From Phascolarctobacterium sp. (GTDB lineage Bacteria; Bacillota; Negativicutes; Acidaminococcales; Acidaminococcaceae), in NCBI GenBank assembly GCA_017623055.1, contig JAGAPX010000003.1, positions 1-56,685 on the forward strand: DNA of 56,685 bases, read 5' to 3'. The notes below the pieces were generated by a model, which saw nothing but the letters and a program-made list of their open reading frames with translations, had not been told where the DNA came from and searched no databases. Shown in pieces: positions 23,778-35,241 of this stretch; position 1 is the first letter of the stretch, and each line of letters opens with the position of its first letter. The position numbers were made by a program, and so were the translations under genes.

Positions 23778-25061
23778 ATGAACGTAACCGTTGAAAGAGT
23801 AGGTAATGAAGCAACTCTGAAAATCACTGCTGAAGCAGCAGTTGTAAACAATGGCTTTAAACAAGCTGTACAAAAAATTGCTCAAAGCGTAAATATCCCG
23901 GGCTTCCGCAAAGGCAAAGCTCCCCGCAACATCATCGAAATGCACTATGGCAAAGATGCTGTTAAACAAGAAGCTTTCGAATTTGTTGCTAACAAAGCTT
24001 ATAGCGAAGCTTTGGAACTCCAAAAACTTATCCCCGTTGATGACCCGAAAGTAGAAACTTCCGTATTCGAAGAAGGTCAAGACATGGAATTGGTTATCAA
24101 AGTTACTTTGAAACCGGAACCGGAACTGGGCGAATACAAAGGCTTACACGTTGAAAAACAAGAAGCTGTTGTAACCGAAGAAGACGTTGACGCTGCTGTA
24201 AATGACCTGCGTAACCGCAACGCTAAAATGGTAGCTGCTGAAGAAGGCGCTGTAATTGAAAAAGGCGACTTCGCAATCATCGACTTTGCTGGTACTGTTG
24301 ACGGCGAAGCTTTCAGCGGCGGCGAAGGCAAAGGCTATCCTTTGGAAGTTGGCTCCAACTCCTTCATCCCCGGCTTCGAAGACCAATTGGTTGGTTTGTC
24401 CAAAGGCGATTCCACTGACGTAGAAGTAACCTTCCCGACCGAATACTTCGTAGCTGAATTGGCTGGCAAAGAAGCTATCTTCAAAGTAAACATCCAAGAC
24501 GTTAAACGTAAAGTGTTGCCGGAAATGACCGACGAATACGTTGCAGCTAACAGCGATTTCAAAACCGTTGAAGAACTGCGCGCTAACTATAAAGAACGCA
24601 TGCAAGTAGCTGCTGAAGAACAAGCTAAAGTTGCTTACGAACGCGCTTTGGTTGACTTGGCTGTAGCAAACGCTACCTTCGAAGTTCCTGCTATCATGAT
24701 CGAAGACCGCATTACCCAAATGGTTGACGAAATGAAAATGAGCCTCGAAGCTCGCAAAATGTCCTTGGAAATGTACATGCAATACACTGGTCAAGACATG
24801 GACAAAATCCGTGAAAACCAACGCCCGACTGCTGAAGAAAACGTTAAAACTGACCTCGTTCTGGATGCAATCGCAAAAGCTGAAAACATCCAAGTAGACA
24901 TGGCTGACGTTGACGCTGAAATCGCAGCAATCGCTGACCAACACGGCGCTAAAGTTGAAGAAGTTAAACAAATCATCAAAAACAACGGTACCATGGGTCT
25001 CTTGCTGGCAAACATCCTGCGCCGCAAAGCTGCTCACGTTGTAATCGACAGCGCTCAATAA
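23778..25061 (+). CDS. tig: Trigger factor (ribosome-bound chaperone and prolyl isomerase)
   Basis: Folds nascent chains at the ribosome exit. The 427-residue protein has the N-terminal ribosome-binding domain with the signature GFRKGKAPR (near residue 43), the FKBP-type isomerase domain at about 150-240 (KGDFAIIDFAGTVDG), and the C-terminal helical domain. GGGAGG precedes the ATG. The codon use is strongly biased (GAA, AAA, GGC, AAC), as in highly expressed genes. It heads the quality control block tig-clpP-clpX-lon. Confidence 0.97.
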   Translation: MNVTVERVGNEATLKITAEAAVVNNGFKQAVQKIAQSVNIPGFRKGKAPRNIIEMHYGKDAVKQEAFEFVANKAYSEALELQKLIPVDDPKVETSVFEEGQDMELVIKVTLKPEPELGEYKGLHVEKQEAVVTEEDVDAAVNDLRNRNAKMVAAEEGAVIEKGDFAIIDFAGTVDGEAFSGGEGKGYPLEVGSNSFIPGFEDQLVGLSKGDSTDVEVTFPTEYFVAELAGKEAIFKVNIQDVKRKVLPEMTDEYVAANSDFKTVEELRANYKERMQVAAEEQAKVAYERALVDLAVANATFEVPAIMIEDRITQMVDEMKMSLEARKMSLEMYMQYTGQDMDKIRENQRPTAEENVKTDLVLDAIAKAENIQVDMADVDAEIAAIADQHGAKVEEVKQIIKNNGTMGLLLANILRRKAAHVVIDSAQ

Positions 25062-25094
25062 TTGAATCCCTAAAATTATAAAATCTAACCTTCA

Positions 25095-25119
25095 AAGTGC
25101 CGTAGTACCTACGGCACTT
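25095..25119 (+). terminator. Perfect hairpin between tig and clpP
   Basis: AAGTGCCGTAG (25095-25105)/CTACGGCACTT (25109-25119) with a TAC loop. The T5 run begins only 7 bases later, so it may be a weak terminator or a processing or attenuation hairpin that lowers clpPX transcription relative to tig. Confidence 0.65.
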
Positions 25120-25147
25120 GTGGTGTTTTTAGTGAAGGAGTGAAACA

Positions 25148-25741
25148 ATGAACTACGTGCCTATCGTCGTTGAACAATCCAGCCGCGGAGAACGTTCCTA
25201 TGACATTTACTCTCGTCTGCTCAAAGACAGAATAGTTTTTGTGACCGGACCCATCGATGACAACATGGCGAATGTTGTCATTGCTCAATTGCTCTTTTTA
25301 GAATCTGAAGATCCTGACAAAGATATTCATCTGTACATCAACAGCCCTGGTGGCAGTGTAAGTGCAGGCATGGCTATTTATGACACCATGCAATATATTA
25401 AACCTGATGTTTCTACCATTTGCATGGGTATGGCAGCTTCCATGGCTTCCGTACTTTTGGCAGCGGGTGCTCCCGGCAAACGTTATGCGTTGCCCTTCTC
25501 CCGTGTTATGATTCATCAACCTTTGGGCGGTGCTCAAGGTCAGGCTTCTGAAATCGAAATTCACGCTCGTGAAATATTACGTGTTCGCGAAGAAATGAAC
25601 GGCGTACTTGCTAAGCATACCGGTCAAAGCATCGAAAAGATTGCTCATGATACGGATCGTGACTACTACCTTACCAGTCGTGAAGCTTTGGAATATGGCT
25701 TGATTGACAAGGTTTTGGAACGTCACGAAGCTGCAAAATAA
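25148..25741 (+). CDS. clpP: ATP-dependent Clp protease proteolytic subunit
   Basis: Serine protease that forms the barrel degraded-protein chamber and works with ClpX. The 197-residue protein has the full catalytic triad: Ser98 in GMAASMAS, His123 in MIHQPLGG and Asp172 in DTDRDYY. Ribosome site GAAGGAG precedes the ATG. It is followed by clpX after 23 bases, so the two are co-transcribed. Confidence 0.98.
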   Translation: MNYVPIVVEQSSRGERSYDIYSRLLKDRIVFVTGPIDDNMANVVIAQLLFLESEDPDKDIHLYINSPGGSVSAGMAIYDTMQYIKPDVSTICMGMAASMASVLLAAGAPGKRYALPFSRVMIHQPLGGAQGQASEIEIHAREILRVREEMNGVLAKHTGQSIEKIAHDTDRDYYLTSREALEYGLIDKVLERHEAAK

Positions 25742-25764
25742 GATACTTTGTAAGGAGATAACCT

Positions 25765-27009
25765 ATGACTAATGAGGGGAAAAAAGACCTCACCTGTTCC
25801 TTCTGCGGTAAACGCGAAAGTCAAGTTCGTAGAATGATTACGGGACGTGGTGTTTATATCTGTGACGAGTGTATCGAATTTTGCAAGGATATGCTTGAAG
25901 AAGATAAACAAAAGGCAGCCGCTGAAAGCATGCCCTCTGCCAGCGATTTGCCCAGACCGAAAGAAATTAAAGAAATTCTTGATGAGTATGTAGTTGGCCA
26001 AGACGAAGCTAAGAAAACCTTGGCTGTGGCTGTTTACAACCACTACAAACGCATCAATTATGAAATGCAAAATCCTGAAGAAGAACGTTCCGTGGAATTG
26101 CAAAAGTCCAATATTTTGATGCTTGGCCCTACCGGTAGCGGTAAAACCTTGCTTGCGCAAACTTTGGCGAAAATTTTGCAAGTACCCTTTGCCATGGCAG
26201 ATGCTACCACTTTGACCGAAGCTGGTTATGTTGGCGAAGACGTGGAAAACATTCTTCTGAAGCTTATTCAAAATGCTGATTATGATGTGGAAGCTGCTCA
26301 ACGTGGCATTGTCTACATTGATGAAATTGATAAAATCTCCCGTAAATCTGAAAATGTTTCCATCACCCGTGATGTTTCCGGTGAAGGTGTGCAACAAGCC
26401 CTCTTGAAAATTTTGGAAGGTACTGTTGCCAGTGTTCCGCCTAAGGGTGGCCGCAAGCATCCTCACCAAGAATTCATTACCATTGATACCACCAACATTC
26501 TCTTTATCTGTGGCGGTGCGTTTGCTGGTTTAGAAAACATCATCAACGCTCGTATTGGTAAAAAGAACTTGGGCTTTGGTGCGGACATTCAAAAGAAAGC
26601 GGAAGTTAATAACAACGAAATCTTCGCTAAGGTTTTACCGGAAGATTTGATGAAATTTGGCTTGATTCCTGAATTTGCAGGACGCTTGCCCGTTGTTGTT
26701 ACCTTAAACAGTTTGGATAAGGAAGCATTGGTACGCATTTTGTGCGAACCGCGTAATGCTTTGATTAAACAATATCAACACTTCCTGTGGATGGATGACG
26801 TTGAGCTGGAATTTGAGGAAGGTGCTTTAACTGCAATCGCAGAAGAAGCTTTGAAACGTAACGCAGGCGCTCGTGGCTTGCGTGCCATCATCGAATCCAT
26901 TATGCGCAACGTAATGTACGAAGTTCCTTCCCGTGACGATGTTGTCAAATGCATCGTAACTGAAGAAACCGTACGTGAACATGCAGAACCGCAGATGATT
27001 ATTGAGTAA
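25765..27009 (+). CDS. clpX: ATP-dependent Clp protease ATP-binding subunit ClpX
   Basis: AAA+ unfoldase that feeds ClpP. The 414-residue protein has the N-terminal zinc-binding domain (CSFCGK and CDECIEFC, four Cys), Walker A GPTGSGKT near residue 117, Walker B VYIDEIDK, and the ClpP-binding IGF-type loop region LGFGAD. AAGGAG precedes the ATG. Confidence 0.98.
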   Translation: MTNEGKKDLTCSFCGKRESQVRRMITGRGVYICDECIEFCKDMLEEDKQKAAAESMPSASDLPRPKEIKEILDEYVVGQDEAKKTLAVAVYNHYKRINYEMQNPEEERSVELQKSNILMLGPTGSGKTLLAQTLAKILQVPFAMADATTLTEAGYVGEDVENILLKLIQNADYDVEAAQRGIVYIDEIDKISRKSENVSITRDVSGEGVQQALLKILEGTVASVPPKGGRKHPHQEFITIDTTNILFICGGAFAGLENIINARIGKKNLGFGADIQKKAEVNNNEIFAKVLPEDLMKFGLIPEFAGRLPVVVTLNSLDKEALVRILCEPRNALIKQYQHFLWMDDVELEFEEGALTAIAEEALKRNAGARGLRAIIESIMRNVMYEVPSRDDVVKCIVTEETVREHAEPQMIIE

Positions 27010-27017
27010 AAGAATAA

Positions 27018-27046
27018 AAGGGGGAGAGGCATTGCCTTTCTCCCTT
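27018..27046 (+). terminator. Hairpin between clpX and lon
   Basis: AAGGGGGAGAGGC (27018-27030) pairs with GCCTTTCTCCCTT (27034-27046) over 13 positions including two G-T pairs. The 3' tail is only ATTTCC, so termination is probably partial. Confidence 0.7.
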
Positions 27047-27071
27047 ATTTCCATATAAAGGAGGGATAGCT

Positions 27072-29405
27072 TTGACTGAAGAAATTATGACCTTACCGCT
27101 GTTGGCGCTTAGAGGCATGATGGTTTTTCCGGGTATGATTATCAACCTTGACGTTGGTCGTGAAAAATCCATTGCTGCCGTGGAAGCTGCCATGGAAAGT
27201 GGTCGCCGTCTGCTTTTGGTAACCCAGAAGGACGCGGCGCTTACCGATGTACAGCCTGAGGATTTATATAAATATGGCTCCTTAGCCGAAGTTAAGCAGC
27301 TTTTGAAATTGCCTAACGGTGCTATCCGCATTTTGGTAGAAGGCTTGGAACGTGTAGAATACGTTTCCATTACCGATTCTGCAACTGAAAAGGTTTACTT
27401 CCTGGGGCATTGCCGCGTGCTTGCTCCTGTGCTTGGCTACGAAATCGAAGTAGAAGCTCTGCGCCGTATGCTTATTGAAGCTTTTGAGCAATGGGTGCTT
27501 GTAACTAAAAAGGTTAACAGCGAAGTACTGCAGGCTTTAAAAGGTCAACCCGACGCTGGTCGCGTTACCGATATGATTGCAGGCTACCTTGCAGTTACCA
27601 TGGAAGAAAAGCAACAGCTTTTGGAATTGGCAAACGTGCAAAAGCGTATGCATAAGCTGTATGAGCTTTTGAGCAAGGAACTGGAAATCGCAGGCCTTGA
27701 AAAAAATATCGCTCAAGAAGTGCGTAAGCAAATTGAGCGTAATCAAAAAGAATATTATCTGCGCGAACAGATTAAAGCCATCAACAAGGAACTTGGCGAA
27801 GGCGATGAGCTGAAAGCGGAGATTGAAGAATACAGAAAACAAATGGCTGCTTTGGAACTTCCCGAAGCGGTTGTTGCTAAGTGTGAAAAAGAGCTTGATA
27901 GACTTTACAAGATGCCTCCCATGATGGCGGAAGGTGCAGTAATCCGCAACTATTTGGATGCACTGCTGTCCTTACCTTGGGGCAAGTTTAATCAAGATAA
28001 TTTTGATTTGAAGCGTGCTGAAGACGTGCTGGAAAAAGACCACTACGGTTTAAAGAAGGTTAAGGAACGCATTTTGGAATTTTTGGCAGTGCGTGCCCTT
28101 ACTCAAGATACAAAAGGTCCCATCCTTTGTTTGGTAGGACCTCCGGGCGTGGGCAAGACTTCCTTGGCTCATAGCATTGCTGAAGCTATCGGACGCAAAT
28201 ACACCCGCATTTCATTGGGTGGCATTCGTGACGAAGCTGAAATTCGTGGTCATCGCCGTACCTACATTGGTGCTATGCCTGGCAGAATTATTCACGGTAT
28301 GCAAACCTGTGGCTGTATGAACCCTGTGTTTTTGCTGGACGAAGTTGATAAAATGGCTTCCGACTTCCGTGGCGATCCTGCTTCTGCTCTGCTTGAAGCA
28401 CTTGACCCGGAACAAAACCACGCTTTCAGTGATCACTTTATTGAATTCCCCTTTGACCTTTCTAACGTGTTCTGGATTGTGACCGCAAATACTGTGGAGA
28501 CCATTCCTCCTGCGCTTTTAGACAGAATGGAAGTTATCCAGCTTTCCAGCTACACTGAGGACGAAAAGGTTAAGATTGCCGAACTGCACCTGCTTCCGAA
28601 AGAACGCAAGGCACACGGTTTGGAAAAACGTAAAATGTCCATTAGCGAAAAAGCGTTACGTCGCATTATCCGCGATTACACCCGCGAAGCAGGCGTGCGT
28701 AATTTAGAGCGTAAGATTGCCGGCGTATGCCGTAAGATTGCCCATAAAATTGTTACTGGTGCAAGCAAAACTGCTAAAGTAACTGAAAAGAATTTAGAAA
28801 AATATTTAGGCCCTGTAATTTATTTGGAAGATGATGTAACCATTAAATCCGAAGTGGGCATTTGCACTGGCTTGGCTTGGACCGCTGTTGGCGGTGAGCT
28901 TTTGAAAGTGGAAGTGCTGGTTTACAAGGGTAAGGGCAGCTTGACCTTGACTGGTCAGCTAGGCGATGTCATGAAGGAATCTGCACAAGCAGGCTATACC
29001 TATATTCGCAGTCGTGCTAAAGACTTGGGCTTGGAAGAAAACTTCTACGAAACAGAAGACATTCACATTCACTTGCCTGAGGGTGCAATTCCTAAAGATG
29101 GACCTTCTGCAGGTATCACTATGGTAACTGCAATGGTATCTGCCTTGACTGGTCGCCGTATTAAAGCAGGCGTTGCCATGACTGGCGAAATTACTCTGAG
29201 TGGTAGGGTGCTTCCCGTTGGCGGCATTAAGGAAAAAATGCTGGCAGCACATCGCTACGGCGTGAAGACTATTCTTCTGCCCCAACGTAATATGCAGGAT
29301 TTGGAAGAAATTCCTGAAAACGTGCGTGCTGAAATGAAATTTATTCCCGTTAAACATATGGATGAGGTTTTGAAATTGGCATTGGAGGATAAGCATGACA
29401 AATAA
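27072..29405 (+). CDS. lon: ATP-dependent Lon protease
   Basis: Homo-oligomeric AAA+ serine protease for damaged and regulatory proteins. The 777 residues hold the N-terminal LON substrate domain ([15 protein letters not shown]), Walker A GPPGVGKT at about 356, Walker [11 protein letters not shown], and the C-terminal protease with Ser679 in KDGPSAG and a Lys near 720 in [12 protein letters not shown]. The start is TTG at 27072, 6 bases after GGAGGG; the first ATG at 27087 is too far from it. It overlaps engB by 11 bases. Confidence 0.97.
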   Translation: MTEEIMTLPLLALRGMMVFPGMIINLDVGREKSIAAVEAAMESGRRLLLVTQKDAALTDVQPEDLYKYGSLAEVKQLLKLPNGAIRILVEGLERVEYVSITDSATEKVYFLGHCRVLAPVLGYEIEVEALRRMLIEAFEQWVLVTKKVNSEVLQALKGQPDAGRVTDMIAGYLAVTMEEKQQLLELANVQKRMHKLYELLSKELEIAGLEKNIAQEVRKQIERNQKEYYLREQIKAINKELGEGDELKAEIEEYRKQMAALELPEAVVAKCEKELDRLYKMPPMMAEGAVIRNYLDALLSLPWGKFNQDNFDLKRAEDVLEKDHYGLKKVKERILEFLAVRALTQDTKGPILCLVGPPGVGKTSLAHSIAEAIGRKYTRISLGGIRDEAEIRGHRRTYIGAMPGRIIHGMQTCGCMNPVFLLDEVDKMASDFRGDPASALLEALDPEQNHAFSDHFIEFPFDLSNVFWIVTANTVETIPPALLDRMEVIQLSSYTEDEKVKIAELHLLPKERKAHGLEKRKMSISEKALRRIIRDYTREAGVRNLERKIAGVCRKIAHKIVTGASKTAKVTEKNLEKYLGPVIYLEDDVTIKSEVGICTGLAWTAVGGELLKVEVLVYKGKGSLTLTGQLGDVMKESAQAGYTYIRSRAKDLGLEENFYETEDIHIHLPEGAIPKDGPSAGITMVTAMVSALTGRRIKAGVAMTGEITLSGRVLPVGGIKEKMLAAHRYGVKTILLPQRNMQDLEEIPENVRAEMKFIPVKHMDEVLKLALEDKHDK

Positions 29406-30033
29406 AGGCTGGGATATTATCCATTCTAAATACATTGCTTCCGCTGTACGCCCTGAACAGTATCCTCATCCGGAACTGACTGAGGTTGCGTTCATCGGTC
29501 GTAGTAACGTAGGTAAATCTTCTTTGATTAACTCCTTGTGTCGTCGTAATGGTTTGGCTCGTGTTTCTGCAACTCCCGGTAAAACTCAAACCATTAACTT
29601 CTACGATTTGGAAGCTAAGCGTACTTTGGAAGATGAAACCGTGGAACGCCAAGAGTTTTATTTGGTAGACTTGCCCGGTTATGGCTTTGCCCGTACCGGT
29701 AAGGCTAACCGTGACCAATGGAGTGGCTTCATTGCAAAATATCTTTCCGGTAGTGATAACCTTGCCATGGTTTGCCAATTGATTGACATTCGTCATAAGC
29801 CTTTGGAAAATGACGTTGAGTGCTACCATTGGTTAAAAAGCTGTGGCTTGATGGTACAAATTATTTTGACGAAGGCAGATAAGCTTTCTAAAAACGCTGC
29901 CATGAGCCAAAAGGCTTTGTTTCGTCGTGAGTTTGGATTGACTGATGACCAAATCATGGTATATTCTTCTACACAACATACTACTCGTGGCGAATTGATT
30001 GAGCGTATTATGGGTGCTGTTAATAACTTTTAA
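29395..30033 (+). CDS. engB: Ribosome biogenesis GTPase EngB (YsxC/YihA)
   Basis: Essential TRAFAC-class GTPase needed for assembly of the 50S subunit. G motifs are visible in order: GRSNVGKSS (G1), DLPGYGFA (G3) and LTKADK (G4). The 212-residue length is at the normal upper range. It starts inside the end of lon (11-base overlap), the usual clpX-lon-engB order of Firmicutes. Confidence 0.97.
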   Translation: MTNKGWDIIHSKYIASAVRPEQYPHPELTEVAFIGRSNVGKSSLINSLCRRNGLARVSATPGKTQTINFYDLEAKRTLEDETVERQEFYLVDLPGYGFARTGKANRDQWSGFIAKYLSGSDNLAMVCQLIDIRHKPLENDVECYHWLKSCGLMVQIILTKADKLSKNAAMSQKALFRREFGLTDDQIMVYSSTQHTTRGELIERIMGAVNNF

Positions 30034-30046
30034 GGAATGAACTTTG

Positions 30047-31087
30047 ATGGTGGATAGGATTTTACTTTTCATCACTGCAGGGTGCCTAGGCACCTTGTTG
30101 ATGAAAATGCACTTGCCAATTCCATATATGTTGGGTGGCATGGCCATAGCAATTCTATATAAAACCTTTGCTAAGAGCAACGTAACCAAATGGCCTCGCA
30201 AATTCCGGGATATGGCGTTGATGGTTGCAGGCTATGGTATAGGCGTAAACTTTACAACGGATGCTTGGAATAATTTTTTAGAAGAGCTTTTAGGTATAAG
30301 TGTAGCGACTGCCATCGCCATTGCCGTGAGCATTGTTATTGCTATCATCACAGCTAAGATTGCCCGTGAAGATTTGAAGAGCTGTGTTGTAGGCATGCTT
30401 CCCGGTGGCATAACTATGTCCCTTCTAATGGCGGAGGAAGATAAAACTGTAAACCCCAATGTGGTGGTGGTTATGCAGTTAATTCGCCTCTTTGGCGTTA
30501 TAATTTCCGTGCCGTTTTTAACCATCTGGCTTTTAGATGCAAAGGTTATCAATACGTCCTTGGCGTCAGTCCCTCACGAGGGATTTCACTGGGCGGTATT
30601 TATTCCTTTGACCATTTTGGGACGCTTCGTTGCTGTTAAATTGCATTTGCCTACGCCGGTATTGTTAGGCTCTATTTTGAGTACTACTATTTTCAACATC
30701 TTCGTTGGCAATGTTCAGCCTGTTCCCGGTTTCTTGATGGCTCCTGCTCAAGTGAGCATTGGTCTTTTTATGGGAATGATGCTTGATACAAAGCGCATTG
30801 CCATGACCAAGAACATCTTGCCATTTGCTATTGGTGGTACTGCTCTCCTGATAGTAATTAGCATTGGCGTTGCCTATGTTCTCGCTGACCTTTATGGTTT
30901 CAGTTTGGTAACAGCGTTCCTCGCCATGGCTCCCGGTGGCATTGCAGAGATGGCTCTGGCAGGCTTGAGTATGGGCGAAAATGTTGCTATCATTCTTGCG
31001 TACCAATTGGTACGTGTGGTGGCAATAAATATGTTCGTTCCACCAGCGTTAGCGATTTTCTTTAAAGATAAACAAGGGATAAGATAA
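30047..31087 (+). CDS. AbrB-family membrane protein (putative transporter)
   Basis: A 346-residue polytopic protein of the AbrB/ammonia monooxygenase-like family, with two internally similar halves: PIPYMLGGMAIAI early and PTPVLLGSILSTTIFN in the second half, plus MLPGGITMSLLMAEE and MAPGGIAEMALAG at matching positions. The repeated GG-loops suggest an inverted-repeat transporter fold. Substrate unknown; the old name regulator is misleading. ATG 30047 lies 10 bases after AAGGA; TTG 30044 is an alternative. It follows engB by 13 bases. Confidence 0.82.
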   Translation: MVDRILLFITAGCLGTLLMKMHLPIPYMLGGMAIAILYKTFAKSNVTKWPRKFRDMALMVAGYGIGVNFTTDAWNNFLEELLGISVATAIAIAVSIVIAIITAKIAREDLKSCVVGMLPGGITMSLLMAEEDKTVNPNVVVVMQLIRLFGVIISVPFLTIWLLDAKVINTSLASVPHEGFHWAVFIPLTILGRFVAVKLHLPTPVLLGSILSTTIFNIFVGNVQPVPGFLMAPAQVSIGLFMGMMLDTKRIAMTKNILPFAIGGTALLIVISIGVAYVLADLYGFSLVTAFLAMAPGGIAEMALAGLSMGENVAIILAYQLVRVVAINMFVPPALAIFFKDKQGIR

Positions 31088-31095
31088 AGGTGTAA

Positions 31096-32589
<1,494 letters not shown>

Positions 32590-32611
32590 AATTAAGTAAT
32601 AGAAAATAAAA

Positions 32612-32637
32612 AGAAGCAGGCGTAATTGCCTGCTTCT
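32612..32637. terminator. Bidirectional terminator after glpK
   Basis: AGAAGCAGGC (32612-32621)/GCCTGCTTCT (32628-32637) with loop GTAATT, A-rich on the left and T-containing on the right, between converging genes. Confidence 0.85.
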
Positions 32638-32650
32638 AAATTTTTAGAGC

Positions 32651-32989
32651 TTAGTTGCTTTTCTTTTTATGTTCTTCCAGTTGGAATTCCATCCATTTAA
32701 CCATTGCCAGTTTGCCAAATTCGTGCCAAGTTGCGCAATCAGAATTTTTTGCAACGTATTCGTTCCATTTGTCTTGATTTACTTGTTCAACTTCCAAAAG
32801 GTTCATGATACCGAAGCCGCTGCGCCAAATCATATCGTCCATGGAAGTCCATTTGCTGTTTTCTTCCAAGAATTTAGGATTGAACAGTTCAGGGAAGCTT
32901 ACTTTGTTCAAGATTTTTGCCAGTTCTTCATCTTGGGTGAAAAGGTTCAAATAATATTTAAAGGTTTTATCGAGTTTTGCTGCGTCCAT
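32651..32989 (-). CDS. Small protein of unknown function
   Basis: A 112-residue soluble protein rich in Lys, Glu, Trp and Phe, with no recognised domain. Segments such as DDMIWRSGFGIMNLL and WHEFGKLAMVKWMEFQLEEHKKK suggest a compact helical fold. AGGAGG precedes the ATG by 6 bases, so it is very likely translated. Monocistronic, divergent from the Rrf2 gene. Confidence 0.78.
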   Translation of the reverse strand: MDAAKLDKTFKYYLNLFTQDEELAKILNKVSFPELFNPKFLEENSKWTSMDDMIWRSGFGIMNLLEVEQVNQDKWNEYVAKNSDCATWHEFGKLAMVKWMEFQLEEHKKKSN

Positions 32990-33071
32990 AATATGCCTCC
33001 TAAAAAACTATACAGGGATATTCTACCACAAAAATTGTTCCATTGCTAACGAAAAGAAGAATGTTTTAGTA

Positions 33072-33093
33072 AAAATACAATTTTTTGTATTTT
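33072..33093. repeat. Palindrome AAAATACAA-N4-TTGTATTTT, candidate operator
   Basis: A perfect 9-bp inverted repeat with 4 bases between ends 4 bases before the -35 of the Rrf2 promoter. Its position and symmetry fit a site for a dimeric regulator, perhaps the Rrf2 protein itself. Confidence 0.55.
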
Positions 33094-33097
33094 ATAA

Positions 33098-33126
33098 TTG
33101 AAATCATACGAGTGGTGTAGTAAAAT
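33098..33126 (+). promoter_or_regulatory. Promoter of the Rrf2 gene
   Basis: TTGAAA (33098-33103) and TAAAAT (33121-33126) are 17 bases apart; ATG is at 33157. Confidence 0.75.
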
Positions 33127-33156
33127 AAAAGTATCTTAGGAAAGGTTGTGAGTTCT

Positions 33157-33579
33157 ATGAAAATCTCTACTAAAGGACGCTACGCTCTCCGCTTGATGCT
33201 GGATTTGGCTATGCATCATACCGGTAATTTTGTTCCCCTGAAAGCAATTTCTCAAAGACAGGATATTTCCGATAAATACCTTGAACAAATCGTACATCTT
33301 CTTAGCAAGGGTGGTTTGGTTCAAAGTGCTCGCGGTGCTCAAGGTGGTTACCGTCTGACTAGAGAACCCGTAGAATATACTGTTGGTGAAATTCTGCGTT
33401 TGGTAGAAGGCAGCCTTGTTCCTGTAGCTTGCTTGGAATGCGGTGCTAACTGTGAGCATACTGAAAAATGTATGACTATTGATTTATACAAAAGAATGCA
33501 AAAAGCTATTGATGATATCGTAGACGGAACAACCTTGGTTGACCTTATCAAAGAACACGAAGCTAAACTGGCTAAATAA
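33157..33579 (+). CDS. Rrf2-family transcriptional regulator (IscR/CymR-like)
   Basis: A 140-residue winged-helix regulator. The HTH (PLKAISQRQDISDKYLEQIV) is followed by the wing (SARGAQGGYRLTR). A cysteine segment near residue 94, CLECGANCEHTEKC, has four Cys, and its last two are spaced CX5C as in IscR, so an iron-sulfur cluster is possible. The neighbour cysK fits a CymR-type role in cysteine metabolism, while the cysteines fit an IscR-type role; sequence alone does not decide. ATG 33157 is preferred over GTG 33148, which lies only 2 bases after AAAGG. Confidence 0.9.
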   Translation: MKISTKGRYALRLMLDLAMHHTGNFVPLKAISQRQDISDKYLEQIVHLLSKGGLVQSARGAQGGYRLTREPVEYTVGEILRLVEGSLVPVACLECGANCEHTEKCMTIDLYKRMQKAIDDIVDGTTLVDLIKEHEAKLAK

Positions 33580-33624
33580 TAAAATACGTATCCTTGGGTA
33601 ATTGCCATGACAGTCGAGTAAAAC

Positions 33625-33653
33625 TTGACGTTATAGGTTTTCGGGAATATAAT
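33625..33653 (+). promoter_or_regulatory. Promoter of cysK
   Basis: TTGACG (33625-33630) and a perfect TATAAT (33648-33653) are 17 bases apart. Just downstream, CTCCTT (33654-33659) is complementary to the AAGGAG ribosome site at about 33684-33689, with a further CATAT/ATATG pair inside. Confidence 0.88.
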
Positions 33654-33698
33654 CTCCTTGAGTCATATGCTTATATATGGTTTAAGGAGATTATTATT

Positions 33699-34631
33699 AT
33701 GAGCGGAATTGCACAACGATTAACTGATTTAATTGGCAACACTCCGTTGCTGGCATTGAATAATTATGGCAAAGAGTTAAACTTGCCTGCAAATATTTTG
33801 GCAAAGCTGGAATACTTCAATCCTGCAGGGAGTGCTAAAGATAGAATTGCCGTAGCGATGATTGAAGCTGCGGAAGAAGCAGGTCTTTTAAAAGAAGGCA
33901 GTACCATCATCGAACCTACCAGTGGCAACACAGGGATTGGTTTAGCAAGCGTGGCGGCGGCTAAAGGCTACCAAACGATTTTGACTATGCCTGACACTAT
34001 GAGCGTGGAGCGTCGCAATTTGTTGAAAGCCTATGGTGCACAGCTGGTGCTTACGCCCGGTGAAATGGGAATGCAGGGGGCTATCGACAAGGCTGTGGAA
34101 TTGGCGAAGCTGATTGAAGGAGCATTTATACCCGGTCAGTTTGATAACCCGGCAAACCCCAAGGCACACTACGAAACTACAGGTCCTGAGATTTGGCGTG
34201 ATACCGAAGGTAAGGTTAATGTTCTTGTGGCTGGCGTTGGTACCGGTGGAACACTTTCCGGCACTGCAAAATTTTTAAAAGAACAGAACCCTAAAATTAA
34301 GGTTGTCGCCGTTGAACCGGACGTTTCTCCTGTTTTGCAAGGGGGGGAGGCTGCTCCGCACAAACTGCAGGGCATTGGCGCAAACTTTGTTCCGAAAAAT
34401 TACGATGCTTCCGTCGTTGATGAAGTGCTTGGTATTATGGCGGAAGATGCTTATAAGACCTGTCGCTTGCTGGCAAAACACGAAGGCTTGCTTGTGGGCG
34501 TGTCTTCAGGTGCAGCAGCTTATGCTGCAACCCTGTTGGCACAGCGTGAGGAATATAAAGATAAAAATATTGTAGTAATACTACCCGATAGTGGCGAAAG
34601 ATATCTTAGCACACCGGGATTTGTAGAATGA
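33699..34631 (+). CDS. cysK: Cysteine synthase (O-acetylserine sulfhydrylase)
   Basis: PLP enzyme that makes cysteine from O-acetylserine and sulfide. The 310-residue protein shows the PLP-lysine motif NPAGSAKDRIA, EPTSGNTGIGLA, the phosphate-binding GVGTGGTLSG and the C-terminal PDSGERYLSTPGF. ATG 33699 follows AAGGAG by 9 bases; the longer in-frame reading from 33594 starts upstream of the promoter. It has its own strong promoter but lies next to the Rrf2 regulator, a pairing known for CymR/CysK control. Confidence 0.96.
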   Translation: MSGIAQRLTDLIGNTPLLALNNYGKELNLPANILAKLEYFNPAGSAKDRIAVAMIEAAEEAGLLKEGSTIIEPTSGNTGIGLASVAAAKGYQTILTMPDTMSVERRNLLKAYGAQLVLTPGEMGMQGAIDKAVELAKLIEGAFIPGQFDNPANPKAHYETTGPEIWRDTEGKVNVLVAGVGTGGTLSGTAKFLKEQNPKIKVVAVEPDVSPVLQGGEAAPHKLQGIGANFVPKNYDASVVDEVLGIMAEDAYKTCRLLAKHEGLLVGVSSGAAAYAATLLAQREEYKDKNIVVILPDSGERYLSTPGFVE

Positions 34632-34650
34632 TTTTGAGGGAGGAAACAAA

Positions 34651-35235
34651 ATGACTTTGACCCGTGAAGCTGCTTGGCAGCTGTTGACTGAATACAATAA
34701 GGAAGCGTTCCATCTGCGTCATGCTTTGACTGTAGAAGGAATTATGCGCTATTTCGCTAATGAGCTTGGCTACGGCGACGAAGCAGATTTTTGGGCACAA
34801 GTAGGCTTGCTCCACGATTTGGATTTTGAAAACTATCCTACCGAGCACTGCATTAAATCCCAAGAAATCATGCGTGAAAAAGGTTTGGAAGAACGTCTTA
34901 TCCGCGCAACTGCCAGCCACGGCTACGGTTTGGCGCAAAACGATATTGAACCTGAACATCAAATGGAAAAGGTGCTCTTTGCTATTGACGAATTAAGTGG
35001 CTTGATTGGTGCCGCTGCCATTATGCGTCCTTCCAAAAGCGTAATGGATTTGGAACTGAAATCTGTTAAGAAAAAATTTAAAGATAAAAAATTTGCAGCA
35101 GGTTGCAGCCGTGAAGTAATCACTCTTGGTGCAGAACGTCTTGGCTGGACTGTTGATGAACTTATCGAAAAAACTATTTTGGCTATGCGTGTAGACGAGG
35201 AAGCAATTAACAAGGCTTGCGCAGAGCTTGGGTAA
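34651..35235 (+). CDS. HD-domain hydrolase
   Basis: A 194-residue protein with an HD metal-dependent phosphohydrolase domain: His of FHLRHALTVE, GLLHDLDFENYP (the HD pair) and a later ASHGYG. Substrate unknown; such proteins often act on nucleotides. It follows cysK by 19 bases and is 6 bases from mnmA, so the three are probably co-transcribed. GGGAGG precedes the ATG. Confidence 0.85.
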   Translation: MTLTREAAWQLLTEYNKEAFHLRHALTVEGIMRYFANELGYGDEADFWAQVGLLHDLDFENYPTEHCIKSQEIMREKGLEERLIRATASHGYGLAQNDIEPEHQMEKVLFAIDELSGLIGAAAIMRPSKSVMDLELKSVKKKFKDKKFAAGCSREVITLGAERLGWTVDELIEKTILAMRVDEEAINKACAELG

Positions 35236-35241
35236 TTTACA

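Noticed and set aside
33594..33698. N-terminal extension of cysK
   Set aside because: It runs over the TTGACG/TATAAT promoter and lacks a ribosome site; ATG 33699 has AAGGAG and the family start.
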